Below, piece by piece: positions 22,337 through 31,036 of a stretch of 59,464 nt of DNA. The stretch spans positions 1 to 59,464 of the forward strand of contig JAGWOI010000015.1 in NCBI GenBank assembly GCA_028870995.1. The letters are read 5' to 3'. Position 1 is the first letter of the stretch; each line of letters begins with the position of its first letter. Source of the stretch: Candidatus Omnitrophota bacterium. Its GTDB lineage: Bacteria > Omnitrophota > Gorgyraeia > Zapsychrales > Fredricksoniimonadaceae. Under the pieces are notes generated by a model. The model did not search any database and had not been told where the DNA came from. It saw nothing but the letters and a program-made list of their open reading frames with translations. A program made the position numbers and the translations under genes.

Positions 22337-23386
22337 TTAAATCTTCTTATACCTCGTGCTTCGTCCTAAGCCGATACGTTCCACCTTCCTTAACTGTATT
22401 AATTTATTTAATGCTTGGGCAACGGTTGGCAAGACAACCTTTGTTTTCTCAGAAATTTCCCGGGGTGAAGCCTCTGGTACGGTCTGCAAGAATTCCCACA
22501 CAGCTGTTTGTTTGGCCGACAATATTTTTTCAATATTCTCTTTAGATAACAAATCGATCGCCATTTGAGATTGCTGAAGCATCATTGTCAAAAAGAAATC
22601 CAACCAGGGCAATATGTCCGCCTTCTTGGTTTTCATTGTTTTCTGGCTCTTGCGTAAAGCCATGTAATAATCGGGTTTATTATCCTCTATGAGTTTCTCA
22701 TGCGACACATAAGGCACAAAAACATATCCGTTTTGGAGCAAAAGCAAGTTGGTCAGGACCCTTGATATCCGGCCATTACCATCCTCAAAGGGATGGATAT
22801 GCAGAAATTCGACCAAAAAATTCGCAATGACCAATAAGGGGTGGTATCGCTGTCCATCAAAAGCCTTGCCAGTTGCTTCAACTAATTCATGCATTTCTTT
22901 GGATGTTAAATACGGCGGAGTCGTATCAAAGAGAACGCCGATCGACTGCCCCGCTTCATTGATCATCAGGACCTTATTTTCTTTTTTCTTGTACTCGCCC
23001 AGGTGGAGCTTGTCCTTTGCAACATACTTTAACAATTCCTTATGTAAATGTTTAATCGTGTTCTCACTAAATTTAATGGTCTGCCAAGAATCAAAGACAT
23101 TCCGAAGCAATTCAAAATACCCCTTCACCTCCTGCTTGTCTCGATCACTGAATCTTTGAATAGAAATGCCCCGCATTAGCTTTTCGATATCTTCATCAGA
23201 AAGCCGCGCGCCTTCGATGCGAGTCGAGGCCCCGGTTGAAGTTACAAGAACAAACCTTTTTAATCGGTTTAGAACCTGCGGATGCAGACGTACGCCCCCC
23301 ACCCATTGCCCTTTTAATTCATCGATCTTGGCAATCTTGATAAGGACCTGTTGCGGCAAATTGTCAATTCTTTGTGTAAAAGTCAT
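22337..23386 (-). CDS. Fic-domain protein with C-terminal winged helix
   Basis: 349 residues. The catalytic Fic motif is complete: HIHPFEDGNGRISR near residue 195. In the N-terminal part STRIEG matches the (S/T)xxxE(G/N) inhibitory-helix motif of class II Fic proteins, so auto-inhibition of AMP transfer is expected. The last ~70 residues look like a winged helix (SPREISEKTKVVLPTVAQALN), suggesting DNA binding and autoregulation. The surrounding DNA is AT-rich, consistent with horizontal acquisition. The target of modification is unknown. Confidence 0.9.
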   Translation of the reverse strand: MTFTQRIDNLPQQVLIKIAKIDELKGQWVGGVRLHPQVLNRLKRFVLVTSTGASTRIEGARLSDEDIEKLMRGISIQRFSDRDKQEVKGYFELLRNVFDSWQTIKFSENTIKHLHKELLKYVAKDKLHLGEYKKKENKVLMINEAGQSIGVLFDTTPPYLTSKEMHELVEATGKAFDGQRYHPLLVIANFLVEFLHIHPFEDGNGRISRVLTNLLLLQNGYVFVPYVSHEKLIEDNKPDYYMALRKSQKTMKTKKADILPWLDFFLTMMLQQSQMAIDLLSKENIEKILSAKQTAVWEFLQTVPEASPREISEKTKVVLPTVAQALNKLIQLRKVERIGLGRSTRYKKI

Positions 23387-23410
23387 ATATTCTTTTGTGA
23401 TAAATATATT

Positions 23411-23430
23411 AGATTATATCAGATTATATG
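23411..23430 (-). promoter_or_regulatory. Tandem 10-bp repeats over the Fic promoter
   Basis: Two head-to-tail copies of AGATTATAT(C/G) on the + strand (23411-23420, 23421-23430). Read on the minus strand the proximal copy forms an extended -10, TGATATAAT, 26 bases before the Fic start. The repeats are a candidate operator for the Fic winged helix. Confidence 0.45.
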
Positions 23431-23452
23431 ATATTACGCAAGCTTGGAACTT

Positions 23453-23851
23453 TTACCTGCCGGCAAGAAGCTGCCGGTATTTGTGCCAATAAGCCGACAT
23501 GGCTGTGATCTGGCAAAAAACCATGACCGACGGCAACAGCAAATTTTGCAAACCCGGCATTAAAAACAGGTTAAAACAATAAATGTTCAAGGTGACCGAC
23601 GCAATAATGACCAGCGCCAGAGGTACCGCAATCCCCGTCAAAAGCAAGAATCCGCAGGTTGTTTCAGTCATTTTCAACAATATGAAAAAATAACCCGACC
23701 CCATCATGCCGGTCATGAAGGCCTCTGCCTTGGGCGGCAGCGGCGGGAAAGCCGCATGATACAAGCCCAGCGCCATGGCCAGCCCCATACCGCCGAAAAT
23801 AAAATAGATCAACCCCAAAACGATCCGCGCCACCGATTGGACTTTCGCCAT
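23453..23851 (-). CDS. DoxX-like four-helix membrane protein
   Basis: 132 residues with four hydrophobic helices and the early FIFGGMGLAMAL segment typical of DoxX/DoxD-like proteins. A strong ribosome-binding site (AGGAGGGGG) precedes the ATG. Role unknown; family members are often linked with redox or quinone functions. Divergent from the next small secreted protein. Confidence 0.7.
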   Translation of the reverse strand: MAKVQSVARIVLGLIYFIFGGMGLAMALGLYHAAFPPLPPKAEAFMTGMMGSGYFFILLKMTETTCGFLLLTGIAVPLALVIIASVTLNIYCFNLFLMPGLQNLLLPSVMVFCQITAMSAYWHKYRQLLAGR

Positions 23852-23933
23852 ACCCCCTCCTTTAATTTTCTAAAAAATTTGCGGCTTCTTTTATATGGTA
23901 AAATACAGCTAAAAGTCGATTATTTCAAGGTTC

Positions 23934-23942
23934 TGATATAAT
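23934..23942 (+). promoter_or_regulatory. Extended -10 element with adjacent start codon
   Basis: TGATATAAT, ending 6 bases before the ATG at 23949. No ribosome-binding site fits between, so the transcript is expected to be leaderless. Confidence 0.5.
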
Positions 23943-23948
23943 AAAATC

Positions 23949-24353
23949 ATGACAAGAAGCATTCTCTTACTTTCAGTCTTTATATTAGTCTTAATTCCAC
24001 CCGCCTGGAGCGACGGTTACTGGCACTACAACTACCACGGCAGCGGCCGCGACACCACCTATTCGCAAAAGATAGGCGATTACTATGACCTGGGTTTCAT
24101 TCCCCATACGCGGCCGGTGGATGCGGTTGGATTTAATGTAGGATCATCTCCACTGCCGATGCCTCCGCCCATCCAACCCGATCCCGGCAAGCCGGATCAA
24201 TACACCGTAAGATTCCCTGACGGACAGGGCGGCATCACGGCGGTGGTCCTTAAAAGATCAGGGGAAGGTTTTGTAGGCCCAAAAGGCGAGTATTATCCGG
24301 AATTCCCAAGACCATGGCAGCTGCAGATGAAATATGCCGGAGCTAAAAGGTAA
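23949..24353 (+). CDS. Small secreted protein of unknown function
   Basis: 134 residues with a signal peptide (1 to about 21, PAWS-DG). The mature part is rich in Tyr, Gly and Pro, with a proline-rich linker (PMPPPIQPDPGKP) in the middle. No family recognised. It converges on the small membrane protein gene, with stop codons two bases apart. Expected to lie in the periplasm or on the surface. Confidence 0.65.
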   Translation: MTRSILLLSVFILVLIPPAWSDGYWHYNYHGSGRDTTYSQKIGDYYDLGFIPHTRPVDAVGFNVGSSPLPMPPPIQPDPGKPDQYTVRFPDGQGGITAVVLKRSGEGFVGPKGEYYPEFPRPWQLQMKYAGAKR

Positions 24354-24355
24354 GC

Positions 24356-24544
24356 TTATTTGATCGATCTATAAACTAAAAAAGCAAGCAAAAGCATGAA
24401 CAGCCCAGCGATAAGGCTTATGCTTAAAGGTATGGTGTAGCTTCCTATCGTAACCGGGAATTGAAAATACAATCTTGATATGTGCACTATGCCCATAAAC
24501 AAAAAGACCGCTGCCGCTGTCAGCAGCACCAGATTATTTTTCAT
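24356..24544 (-). CDS. Small two-helix membrane protein
   Basis: 62 residues with two hydrophobic helices (about 5-25 and 37-58) and a short polar loop. No family recognised. Overlaps the end of the upstream cysteine-cluster gene by 11 bases. Confidence 0.5.
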   Translation of the reverse strand: MKNNLVLLTAAAVFLFMGIVHISRLYFQFPVTIGSYTIPLSISLIAGLFMLLLAFLVYRSIK

Positions 24545-24842
24545 ACACCCTCCCCTGCCGGCTTTTATACCCGCATTCCCCGTCCCCAGGCCAGGAATGG
24601 CCTTGAGCGAGTTTCCGACTTATCGGGACGCAGGTTAGAAGCTTTCCTGAAACCGTATGCCACTGGCCGAAGCGATGCTCATAAACTACACAATAATATT
24701 TTCCGGAGGGATCTTTGCGCAGGTTTTCACACGGATCTTCCAGCGCACCGCAGCAAGCCCCGCAGCGATGGCATAGACCTTCCCATTCAAGGTTTTTGGT
24801 GTCTATCCACTGGTTGTAGCGTTCTAAATCTTCCTTAAGCAT
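24534..24842 (-). CDS. YkgJ-type cysteine-cluster protein
   Basis: 102 residues with CHRCGACCG near residue 24 and further cysteines (CENLR, YYCVVYEHR, LLTCVPI), the pattern of the YkgJ/YcgN putative zinc- or iron-chelating family. It is the second-last gene of a small same-strand series. Function of the family is unknown. Confidence 0.75.
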   Translation of the reverse strand: MLKEDLERYNQWIDTKNLEWEGLCHRCGACCGALEDPCENLRKDPSGKYYCVVYEHRFGQWHTVSGKLLTCVPISRKLAQGHSWPGDGECGYKSRQGRVYEK

Positions 24843-24862
24843 ACACCAGCAGTCTACACCTA

Positions 24863-25288
24863 TTACTTCTTCTTGGCAGTAGTTTTTTTCTTGGGCGCCG
24901 CTTTTTTGGCAGGAGCCGCAGGCTTTTTCTTAGGCTTGGCCTCCGGCGCTTTAGACGCTTGTTTAACCGGGCTTAAGGTAGGTGCAATATTGGAATAACC
25001 ATCCTCGGCGCGTGTGGGACCGCCGCCTCTTCTTCTGAGACTGAAGCATTCCTTGCAATAAACCGGGCGACCTTCTGCCGGCTTAAACGGCAGGGAGTCC
25101 TCTTTACCGCAGTCGGCACAAGTTATCTTATGCATGATCTTTTCCTGGTGCTTCTGGGGCTTAACCATCAAGGCGGGCGTCGCCATCATGCGGCCCATCA
25201 AAACATCCAGCTTTTTATCCAACGAAGAAATCTGTTCTTGCAGCCTGGCGATCAAATCAACCACTTCAGATCCTTTTTGACCTTTCAT
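24863..25288 (-). CDS. CxxC-x17-CxxC zinc-ribbon protein with Lys/Ala-rich tail
   Basis: 141 residues from the ATG at 25288, chosen because GGGGA lies just upstream; an earlier ATG at 25303 overlaps the previous stop. The N-terminus looks like a coiled coil (LIARLQEQISSLDKKLD). The middle holds CADC and, 17 residues later, CKEC, a zinc-ribbon pattern (ITCADCGKED, PAEGRPVYCKECF) common in candidate phyla. The C-terminal ~40 residues are Lys/Ala/Pro repeats that could bind nucleic acid. Confidence 0.75.
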   Translation of the reverse strand: MKGQKGSEVVDLIARLQEQISSLDKKLDVLMGRMMATPALMVKPQKHQEKIMHKITCADCGKEDSLPFKPAEGRPVYCKECFSLRRRGGGPTRAEDGYSNIAPTLSPVKQASKAPEAKPKKKPAAPAKKAAPKKKTTAKKK

Positions 25289-25299
25289 TAAATCCCCTT

Positions 25300-25542
25300 T
25301 CATGTACTTGCTTCATCTAACCCTAAAAACCTGAACCTGGGCAAGCTTTTTCCGTCGACAACCACTTGTTCTTGAAACATCGCCAACGGCCTCACCCAGA
25401 GCGCATCTTCTGGAAAATTACCCTTATAAAGGGCCTTGTAAACCACCAGCTTCTCTTCCGTCTCTGTATGAATAGCGACCCCGAGCACTTGATAACGCTT
25501 GCCTTTGTAATGCTCGTAAATGCCTTCTGCAACGCCGTTCAT
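25300..25542 (-). CDS. DUF1653 family protein
   Basis: 80 residues. GIYEHYKGKRYQVLGVAIHTETEE and ALWVRPLAMFQE together match the DUF1653 pattern, a small soluble protein family of unknown role. It overlaps both neighbours by 4 bases, part of a tightly packed cluster of small genes. Confidence 0.8.
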   Translation of the reverse strand: MNGVAEGIYEHYKGKRYQVLGVAIHTETEEKLVVYKALYKGNFPEDALWVRPLAMFQEQVVVDGKSLPRFRFLGLDEAST

Positions 25543-25805
25543 TTTTCTTTGATCAATTTACGGTTGATGACGATGGTATTGTCCATGGAGCCCCATTTGG
25601 TCCAATACAAATGCTTGCCGATATCAAGGCAGGCATAGGGCGTACCCTGAAAAGAAATGACATAACCGTACTTTTTGATGGGCTGGACAAGCTTATCGAG
25701 GACTTCCTGATGATGATCGCCTTCACAAATATAAAATTGGTGGGTTTGGGTTTCGCTGGTTTTCCAATCAAGCTTCTCTATGGAAGGCTCAACCTTTATC
25801 TTCAT
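25539..25805 (-). CDS. Small hypothetical protein
   Basis: 88 residues, soluble, no signal peptide. No family recognised. The stop overlaps the DUF1653 gene start. An extended -10 lies 10 bases upstream of the ATG, so this is the first gene of the small-gene cluster. Confidence 0.55.
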   Translation of the reverse strand: MKIKVEPSIEKLDWKTSETQTHQFYICEGDHHQEVLDKLVQPIKKYGYVISFQGTPYACLDIGKHLYWTKWGSMDNTIVINRKLIKEK

Positions 25806-25815
25806 CGGCCTTTTT

Positions 25816-25824
25816 ATTATATCA
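25816..25824 (-). promoter_or_regulatory. Extended -10 of the small-gene cluster
   Basis: TGATATAAT on the minus strand, ending 10 bases before the ATG at 25805. AAGG lies only 3 bases from the ATG, so the leader is very short. Confidence 0.45.
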
Positions 25825-25874
25825 CCCGGCCGCTTAATGCAATTGAAAGATAAAGAAAATTAAGCTATCAATCT

Positions 25875-26150
25875 TTATCGAAATGACAACCTGCCAGATA
25901 CAAATTTATGCAGAATGCTTGAAATCAACGTCTGATAAGGAATCCCTTCTTCCGCCGCACGCGCACGGAGATTCTCTAGATCACGGCTGGCCATTCTTAT
26001 ATTGACCCGGCAGTCCTTCCGCAAAGTTCGGGCCGCTGCTTTTTGAATAAGCCTCGCTTCTTTAGTAAAGTTTTTAACTCTTTTTAATTCCCCGCGCTCG
26101 TAAGATTCGAGAATTTCTTTTTCTTCCTGATCTAATTTAATTGCTTTCAT
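25875..26150 (-). CDS. CopG/BrnA-like antitoxin
   Basis: 91 residues from MKAIKLDQEE (an in-frame ATG 18 bases upstream is less likely). The N-terminal half is charged. The C-terminal half (VNIRMASRDLENLRARAAEEGIPYQTLIS) has the ribbon-helix-helix pattern of CopG-family antitoxins. The start overlaps the end of the toxin-like gene, fitting a toxin-first toxin-antitoxin operon. Confidence 0.7.
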   Translation of the reverse strand: MKAIKLDQEEKEILESYERGELKRVKNFTKEARLIQKAAARTLRKDCRVNIRMASRDLENLRARAAEEGIPYQTLISSILHKFVSGRLSFR

Positions 26151-26448
26151 GGCTGTTATCTCCTTCATTAAGATAAAAATTAGTGGCCTTGCGTGAAGGA
26201 AAAATGGTTTTTAGAAACCACCCCTTTACTGTCTTAATGCAAGGAACCATATAAATATAATTGTCAAATTTTACGAACATGATCTTCTGATTGGGATACT
26301 TGGCTTGGTTGGGATGATCAGCCATCTCCACCAGTCCGCCCTGCTCCAGAGCGACAGCGATATCCTCAAAACAAATTTGGCGTTCCTTTTTAAGTAAAGC
26401 GTTCTTTTCGTTGTTCCAGTCCAATTGCACACTTGTAATATAATACAT
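26137..26448 (-). CDS. BrnT-like toxin
   Basis: 103 residues. The order of segments (LDWNNEKNALLKKERQICFED, then PNQKIMFVKFDNYIYMVPC, then TIFPSRKATNFY) follows the BrnT fold of small RNases. It overlaps the antitoxin gene by 14 bases. Toxicity is inferred from family and gene order only. Confidence 0.65.
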   Translation of the reverse strand: MYYITSVQLDWNNEKNALLKKERQICFEDIAVALEQGGLVEMADHPNQAKYPNQKIMFVKFDNYIYMVPCIKTVKGWFLKTIFPSRKATNFYLNEGDNSHESN

Positions 26449-26481
26449 TGTGTGCCTTTTGGCAACTGAATTAAAAGCAGA

Positions 26482-27522
26482 CTACTTATTCTTACCCATC
26501 GAGGCGCCTTCGATGGCGGCTGAGGTGAGCTTGAAAAGGTTTTGGATGAACTCTTCGCTGTGGCCTTCGGGGCTGCCTGGCCCGTTCCTGAAAGAAAGGT
26601 TCAAGACGCCCAAAACGCTCTGGCTGCCGGTCACCAGCGGCATGACGATGGAATACTTGATTTCCGGCCTTTTGAGAAGATGCTTGATGCGGTTATTGGG
26701 ATGTTCGCTGTCGATGACCAGGGTCTTTTTCTCCTTCATGGCAAATCCGGCCAGACCCTCGCCCTTTTTCATAAAGGTCCTTTCTACCCAGCGATCATCC
26801 AGCCCGCGGGAGACCTTGACCAGGAATTCATCGGTCCTCTCATCGACCGTCATGATGGAGCCGCTTTCGGCCTGGGTCATGACCATGGCCATATCGAGGA
26901 TGGCCACAAAGATCTCATCCATATGCACTGATGGCCGTAACCCCAAGACCTTGGACCTGATCTCGCTTAGAAAAGCGCCGCGGCCAAACTGCCCTTGGGG
27001 CTTCTTATGCTCATTATTGGCCTGGACCATGTATTTTGAAAGCTCCTGAAGCAGCTCCAGGATGGAATGCAGCCCGGCCTGGGAAAGGACGCGCACCTGA
27101 TCGATCTCATCCAGGAAATCCTGGCTCCAGGCCCCGCGTCCGCCAACCATCTCTTCATACTCTTCACGCCTGAGTTTTTTATTCAGGATCACCGGTCCCA
27201 CGATGATATAAGCCAAAGGTTTTTGCGCCTCCGAATGCACGGCCATTGCAAAGCTGCTCAAGCCAAAGAAATCCTTGTACTCCAAATATCCCTCGGGCGA
27301 GGCGGTAAACTTATCCAAAATATTAGATTCGATCTTATGGCCATTGCCTTCAGTACCCTGACCATAATAAGAAACCAGACGCCAGCCGTAAAGGTCGCTT
27401 TTCGGCGTCAACAAGACCTTGCCCTTCGCATCGACGATAAAGATATTGATCTTTAAAACGTCGATGAAGCTGTAGACGATAGGCTTAAGTTTTTCAAACT
27501 GAATAATTTCGTTTAAGTCCAT
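26482..27522 (-). CDS. PocR-domain and GAF-domain sensor protein without output domain
   Basis: 346 residues. Residues of about 5-150 resemble the PocR sensory domain (ligand-binding, PAS-like). Residues of about 190-335 form a GAF domain with ESGSIMTVDERTDEF and SIVMPLVTGSQSVLGVLNLSF. No kinase, cyclase or DNA-binding part follows. It starts 7 bases after the NtrC-type regulator and is likely the last gene of the five-gene signalling operon; it may act through protein contact. Confidence 0.75.
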   Translation of the reverse strand: MDLNEIIQFEKLKPIVYSFIDVLKINIFIVDAKGKVLLTPKSDLYGWRLVSYYGQGTEGNGHKIESNILDKFTASPEGYLEYKDFFGLSSFAMAVHSEAQKPLAYIIVGPVILNKKLRREEYEEMVGGRGAWSQDFLDEIDQVRVLSQAGLHSILELLQELSKYMVQANNEHKKPQGQFGRGAFLSEIRSKVLGLRPSVHMDEIFVAILDMAMVMTQAESGSIMTVDERTDEFLVKVSRGLDDRWVERTFMKKGEGLAGFAMKEKKTLVIDSEHPNNRIKHLLKRPEIKYSIVMPLVTGSQSVLGVLNLSFRNGPGSPEGHSEEFIQNLFKLTSAAIEGASMGKNK

Positions 27523-27529
27523 AAAATCA

Positions 27530-28906
27530 CTATTTAAAAGAGATCCCGTACTTCTTCATCTTGTTATATAAAGTCGTGCGATTGATCCCTAAGCTCGCCG
27601 CCGTAAGACTACGGTTGCCGTTCATTTCTTTAAGTTTCGCCAAAATGAGCTCCTTGGCAGGTTCTTCCAAGCCCTCTTTTAAAGACTGGACAACGCGCCC
27701 GTCCTTCCTGTCCAAATTAAAACTTGCCGGCAGATCGCGCTTGTTGATGCAGTGCGTCTGGGCCATGATAACGGCCCCCTCGATCACGTTTTCCAATTGT
27801 CTGATGTTGCCCGGCCAATGATATTCCCTGAAAAGCTTAATGACCTCATCGGAAACCTCCTTGACCTTCTTATTATTCTTCTCATTGGAGGCACGGATGA
27901 AATAGTCCACCAGGAAACCTATGTCTTCCTTACGCTCGCGCAACGCAGGGATGGCAATGGGGATCACATGAACGCGGTAATATAAGTCTTCCCTGAATTT
28001 CCCCTCCCCCACCAGCTTGGTAAGGTCCTGGTTGGTAGCCACGATCACGCGGGCCTTGGCCTTGCAGACCTTGCTGTCCCCTACCCGCTCGTAACCCCCA
28101 TCCTGCAGCACGCGCAGCAATTTCACCTGCAGTTCCGGTGAACAGGTATCGATTTCATCCAGGAAGATGGTCCCTTCGCCGGCCATCTCAAAACGGCCCG
28201 CCTTATCGCGCATGGCACCGGTGAAGGCGCCCTTAACATGGCCGAAAAGTTCGCTTTCCAACAGCGTCTCAGAGAGGGCCCCGCAGCTGACTTCCACAAA
28301 AGGCTTGTCCTTGCGATGTTCGTCATGAGCGTGGATAGCCCGGGCAACCAGCCCCTTGCCCGTGCCGCTTTCGCCGGAGATCATGATGGTGGCGTTGGTC
28401 GAAGCCACAGATTCAATGAGCCGGTAGACCTGCTGCATGGGCTCGCTCTGGCCAACGATCCCATAAAAAAAGGATCGCTTTTTGCTTTCCACCATGGCCT
28501 TCAATTCACTGTTTTCCTTCAAAAGTTCTTTTTTCTCGATGATCCTGGCAATGATAAGCTTAATCTCATCATCATTGATGGGCTTGGTGACATAATCAAA
28601 GGCATGCTGTTTCATGGCCGAAACAGCCGATTCGATGGTGCCGTAGCCGGTGATCACAATGACCTCGGTTTGAGGCGAATGGCGCTTGATAAACCGCAAA
28701 AGCTCGATGCCGTCGGCATCCGGGAGCTTGAGGTCGGTGATGACGATGTCGAAGACATTCTTCTGGGCAAGCTCCTTGGCCTCCTGCATGCTGGAAGCCA
28801 TCTGCGCCCGAAACCCCTGGATCTTGAGGATCTCGAAGAGGGATTTGCGGATTAGAGGCTCATCGTCGACAATCAATATATGGTAATGATGATTACGTTC
28901 TTTCAT
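27530..28906 (-). CDS. NtrC-family sigma-54-dependent response regulator (PrsR-like by context)
   Basis: 458 residues. The receiver domain has phospho-acceptor Asp58 in DIVITDLKLPDADG. The AAA+ domain has Walker A GESGTGKG (178-185), the sigma-54-contact loop GAFTGA (226-231) and Walker B GTIFLDEID. A Fis-type helix-turn-helix ends the protein (SLTAASLGINRTTLYNKMKK). It therefore activates RpoN-dependent promoters. The start overlaps the kinase stop (ATGA), so the two form a two-component pair. A near-perfect sigma-54 promoter sits about 6.6 kb upstream before the PEP-CTERM genes, the likeliest target in this window. Confidence 0.93.
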   Translation of the reverse strand: MKERNHHYHILIVDDEPLIRKSLFEILKIQGFRAQMASSMQEAKELAQKNVFDIVITDLKLPDADGIELLRFIKRHSPQTEVIVITGYGTIESAVSAMKQHAFDYVTKPINDDEIKLIIARIIEKKELLKENSELKAMVESKKRSFFYGIVGQSEPMQQVYRLIESVASTNATIMISGESGTGKGLVARAIHAHDEHRKDKPFVEVSCGALSETLLESELFGHVKGAFTGAMRDKAGRFEMAGEGTIFLDEIDTCSPELQVKLLRVLQDGGYERVGDSKVCKAKARVIVATNQDLTKLVGEGKFREDLYYRVHVIPIAIPALRERKEDIGFLVDYFIRASNEKNNKKVKEVSDEVIKLFREYHWPGNIRQLENVIEGAVIMAQTHCINKRDLPASFNLDRKDGRVVQSLKEGLEEPAKELILAKLKEMNGNRSLTAASLGINRTTLYNKMKKYGISFK

Positions 28907-30135
28907 GGGTTCAACGGTAAAAGCACGGTAAAAGTTGTGCCCTTGGACGGAGCGCTTTCGATTTGAATCTTTCCGTCATAAAGCCGCACCACCTCGCTGA
29001 CGATGGTCAACCCCAGGCCGCAGCCTTCTTCCATCCCTTTGGTGGTGAAAAATGGCTCAAAAATCTTGTCAATATTCTGCTGCGGGATACCCCTGCCCGA
29101 ATCCGACACCTGGATTTTGAGCATCGCCCCCTGCATTGACGTAGCGATCTCGATAGCACCTTTGCCGTCAATCGCATCAATGGCATTGCGGATGATGTTA
29201 AAGACGATCCTTTCCAGGCCGCGGTCGGTCATTGGCGGCAGATGTTCCTGCAGGCGGCGCGTCACTGTAATATTCTTATGCAAAAAAGAAGATCTTAATT
29301 CCTTCAGGGTTTGTTCAATGCAAAAATTGACGTCAACCTGGGTAGTCGACGAGGCGGTATTGCGCGCGCAGTCCAGAAGGCTTTTGACGATATTGGCCAT
29401 GCGTTTAAGACCCTGACGGGCTTCCAGCAGGTATTCACGGACAACTTCATTATTTTCATCCAAGTGCTCAAGAGAAAGATTGGTGTAACGGATGACGCCG
29501 TCCAAGGGGTTGTTGAATTCATGGGCAATACCGCCGGCTAATTTTCCTAAGGAAGCCAGGCGTTCATGCAAGACGACCTCCTTTTTCAGCCGTGCCGCCT
29601 CCTGGTTGGTCAAACCCAGCTGATTTTTGAGCATGAGGCGCTCATAATTCAACGCGATCTGGCTGGATAAGAAATCCAGGACCTTCAATTCGTTCCGGTT
29701 GAATTTCTTGCGGGAGGTCTTGTCGGAAATATTGATGACGCCGATCAGTTTGTCCTTGGTCATCAAAGGAGAGCAAATAAAGGACGGCGACTGGTAGCTG
29801 CGGCGTGACTTGAAATTCGCGAAGCGCTTGTCGTTGCTGATATCTTCAACGAGAATGGGCGTCTTGGACTGGGCCACACGGCCCATGACACCCTCGCCCA
29901 GGCGCTTGCTTATTTTGATCTGTTCGTCCCTGGCCAGCCCCTGGCAGGCCTGCAGCACCAGATGGTCGCTGCCCGGCTCCAGCAGGAAGATGGAACCGCG
30001 TGAGGCCCGGAAGAGTTCAAGGATGTCCTTTAACGAACCCTCCAGCAACTCTTTAACGCTCTCCGCGCTAAGCGCGGAGGTGCATACGGAGTTGATCCGT
30101 ACCAGGATTTTTTGTTCTTTCAAAATCGGTTGCAT
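28903..30135 (-). CDS. Soluble GAF-domain histidine kinase (PrsK-like by context)
   Basis: 410 residues, no membrane span. A GAF domain covers about 10-165, then a short coiled linker, then a HisKA domain with phospho-acceptor His205 in GGIAHEFNNPLDG, then a HATPase domain with N, G1 (DSGRGIP) and G2 (GCGLGLTIV) boxes. PrsK kinases of PEP-CTERM systems usually have an N-terminal membrane part followed by GAF and kinase domains; this one lacks the membrane part. It is 4 bases after the TPR gene and overlaps its regulator. Confidence 0.92.
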   Translation of the reverse strand: MQPILKEQKILVRINSVCTSALSAESVKELLEGSLKDILELFRASRGSIFLLEPGSDHLVLQACQGLARDEQIKISKRLGEGVMGRVAQSKTPILVEDISNDKRFANFKSRRSYQSPSFICSPLMTKDKLIGVINISDKTSRKKFNRNELKVLDFLSSQIALNYERLMLKNQLGLTNQEAARLKKEVVLHERLASLGKLAGGIAHEFNNPLDGVIRYTNLSLEHLDENNEVVREYLLEARQGLKRMANIVKSLLDCARNTASSTTQVDVNFCIEQTLKELRSSFLHKNITVTRRLQEHLPPMTDRGLERIVFNIIRNAIDAIDGKGAIEIATSMQGAMLKIQVSDSGRGIPQQNIDKIFEPFFTTKGMEEGCGLGLTIVSEVVRLYDGKIQIESAPSKGTTFTVLLPLNP

Positions 30136-30139
30136 CGCT

Positions 30140-31036
30140 CTATTTTGAATTTTGGGGTACAGGGGCCGTGAAAGTCAAATTTTTCTTCTTAAGCATTTCT
30201 ATACTGGCAACCATCCGTTTAATAACAGCGTACATGGGGTGATCAGGATATTTCTTGATAAACTCTTTATAAATCGCAATGGGCGTATCATAATCTTTCA
30301 TACGCAATATGGAGACCCTATTGATGATCAGCATTGCTTCGCCTATACTTTTATCAGTATAATTCATAAACATCATTTGCTTCGCATACTGGATTGAATT
30401 GCGCCAATCCTGCCGCATAAGTGAAGCAGTACATAACATTTTCAGCGCTTCGACCTTGATTTCCTTTTGAGGATAGCGCTCCTCCAGATTTTTATATTGC
30501 CTGATGACCTCGGTATATAAAGCGGGAACATCAGAAGGTTCATTTTTGGCTTCTTGGCTGGCGATATATAATGGCAGCTTCAACCCGACCGTGGTAGTCG
30601 GATATTGACGGATAATCGACTCATATTGGCTGCGCGCCTTATTCCAATTCCCCTGCCATTCGTAGGTCTCTCCAATAGCAGCCAAAGCTCTGACTATATT
30701 TTCCTTATCATTAGGGAAATCAACAGGTATCTGGGCAAGGTCTTTGCGTGCCGCGTCATAATTCTTTTTGATCAAATCCACCTTGGCAATGAACATGTAC
30801 GCTTCGGGGGCAAGAGGTGAATGAGGATAGGCCTTGATAAAACTTCTATAGCGTTCAATAAGCTGACTAAAGGCAGCATCAGGCGTAGATTCCGGTTCGC
30901 GTGACACCAGGTCCATCTGCTTATTTATATTCCATAGACTACGCTCTGCATCATATTCGCCTTTCCAGGACAAGGCGCTCAGCACAACATAGACCACAAC
31001 CAGGATAAGGACCGATCTTGTGATGACTTTTTTCAT
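30140..31036 (-). CDS. Membrane-anchored TPR-repeat protein
   Basis: 298 residues. One N-terminal membrane anchor (about 8-25) is followed by about five TPR-like helical pairs with the EAYMFIAKVDLIKKNYDAARKDL and YPDHPMYA patterns typical of YfgM/BamD-like repeat proteins. Start and stop are tightly packed with both neighbours. In other PEP-CTERM loci a TPR protein (PrsT) accompanies PrsK/PrsR; here the resemblance is by context only. Confidence 0.8.
   Translation of the reverse strand: MKKVITRSVLILVVVYVVLSALSWKGEYDAERSLWNINKQMDLVSREPESTPDAAFSQLIERYRSFIKAYPHSPLAPEAYMFIAKVDLIKKNYDAARKDLAQIPVDFPNDKENIVRALAAIGETYEWQGNWNKARSQYESIIRQYPTTTVGLKLPLYIASQEAKNEPSDVPALYTEVIRQYKNLEERYPQKEIKVEALKMLCTASLMRQDWRNSIQYAKQMMFMNYTDKSIGEAMLIINRVSILRMKDYDTPIAIYKEFIKKYPDHPMYAVIKRMVASIEMLKKKNLTFTAPVPQNSK

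Noticed and set aside
26450..27049. 199-codon + strand frame opposite the PocR-GAF gene
   Set aside because: The minus-strand protein has clear GAF motifs; the + strand frame shows no family pattern.
28238..28855. 205-codon + strand frame opposite the NtrC-type regulator
   Set aside because: The regulator is full length with all motifs; this is a shadow.
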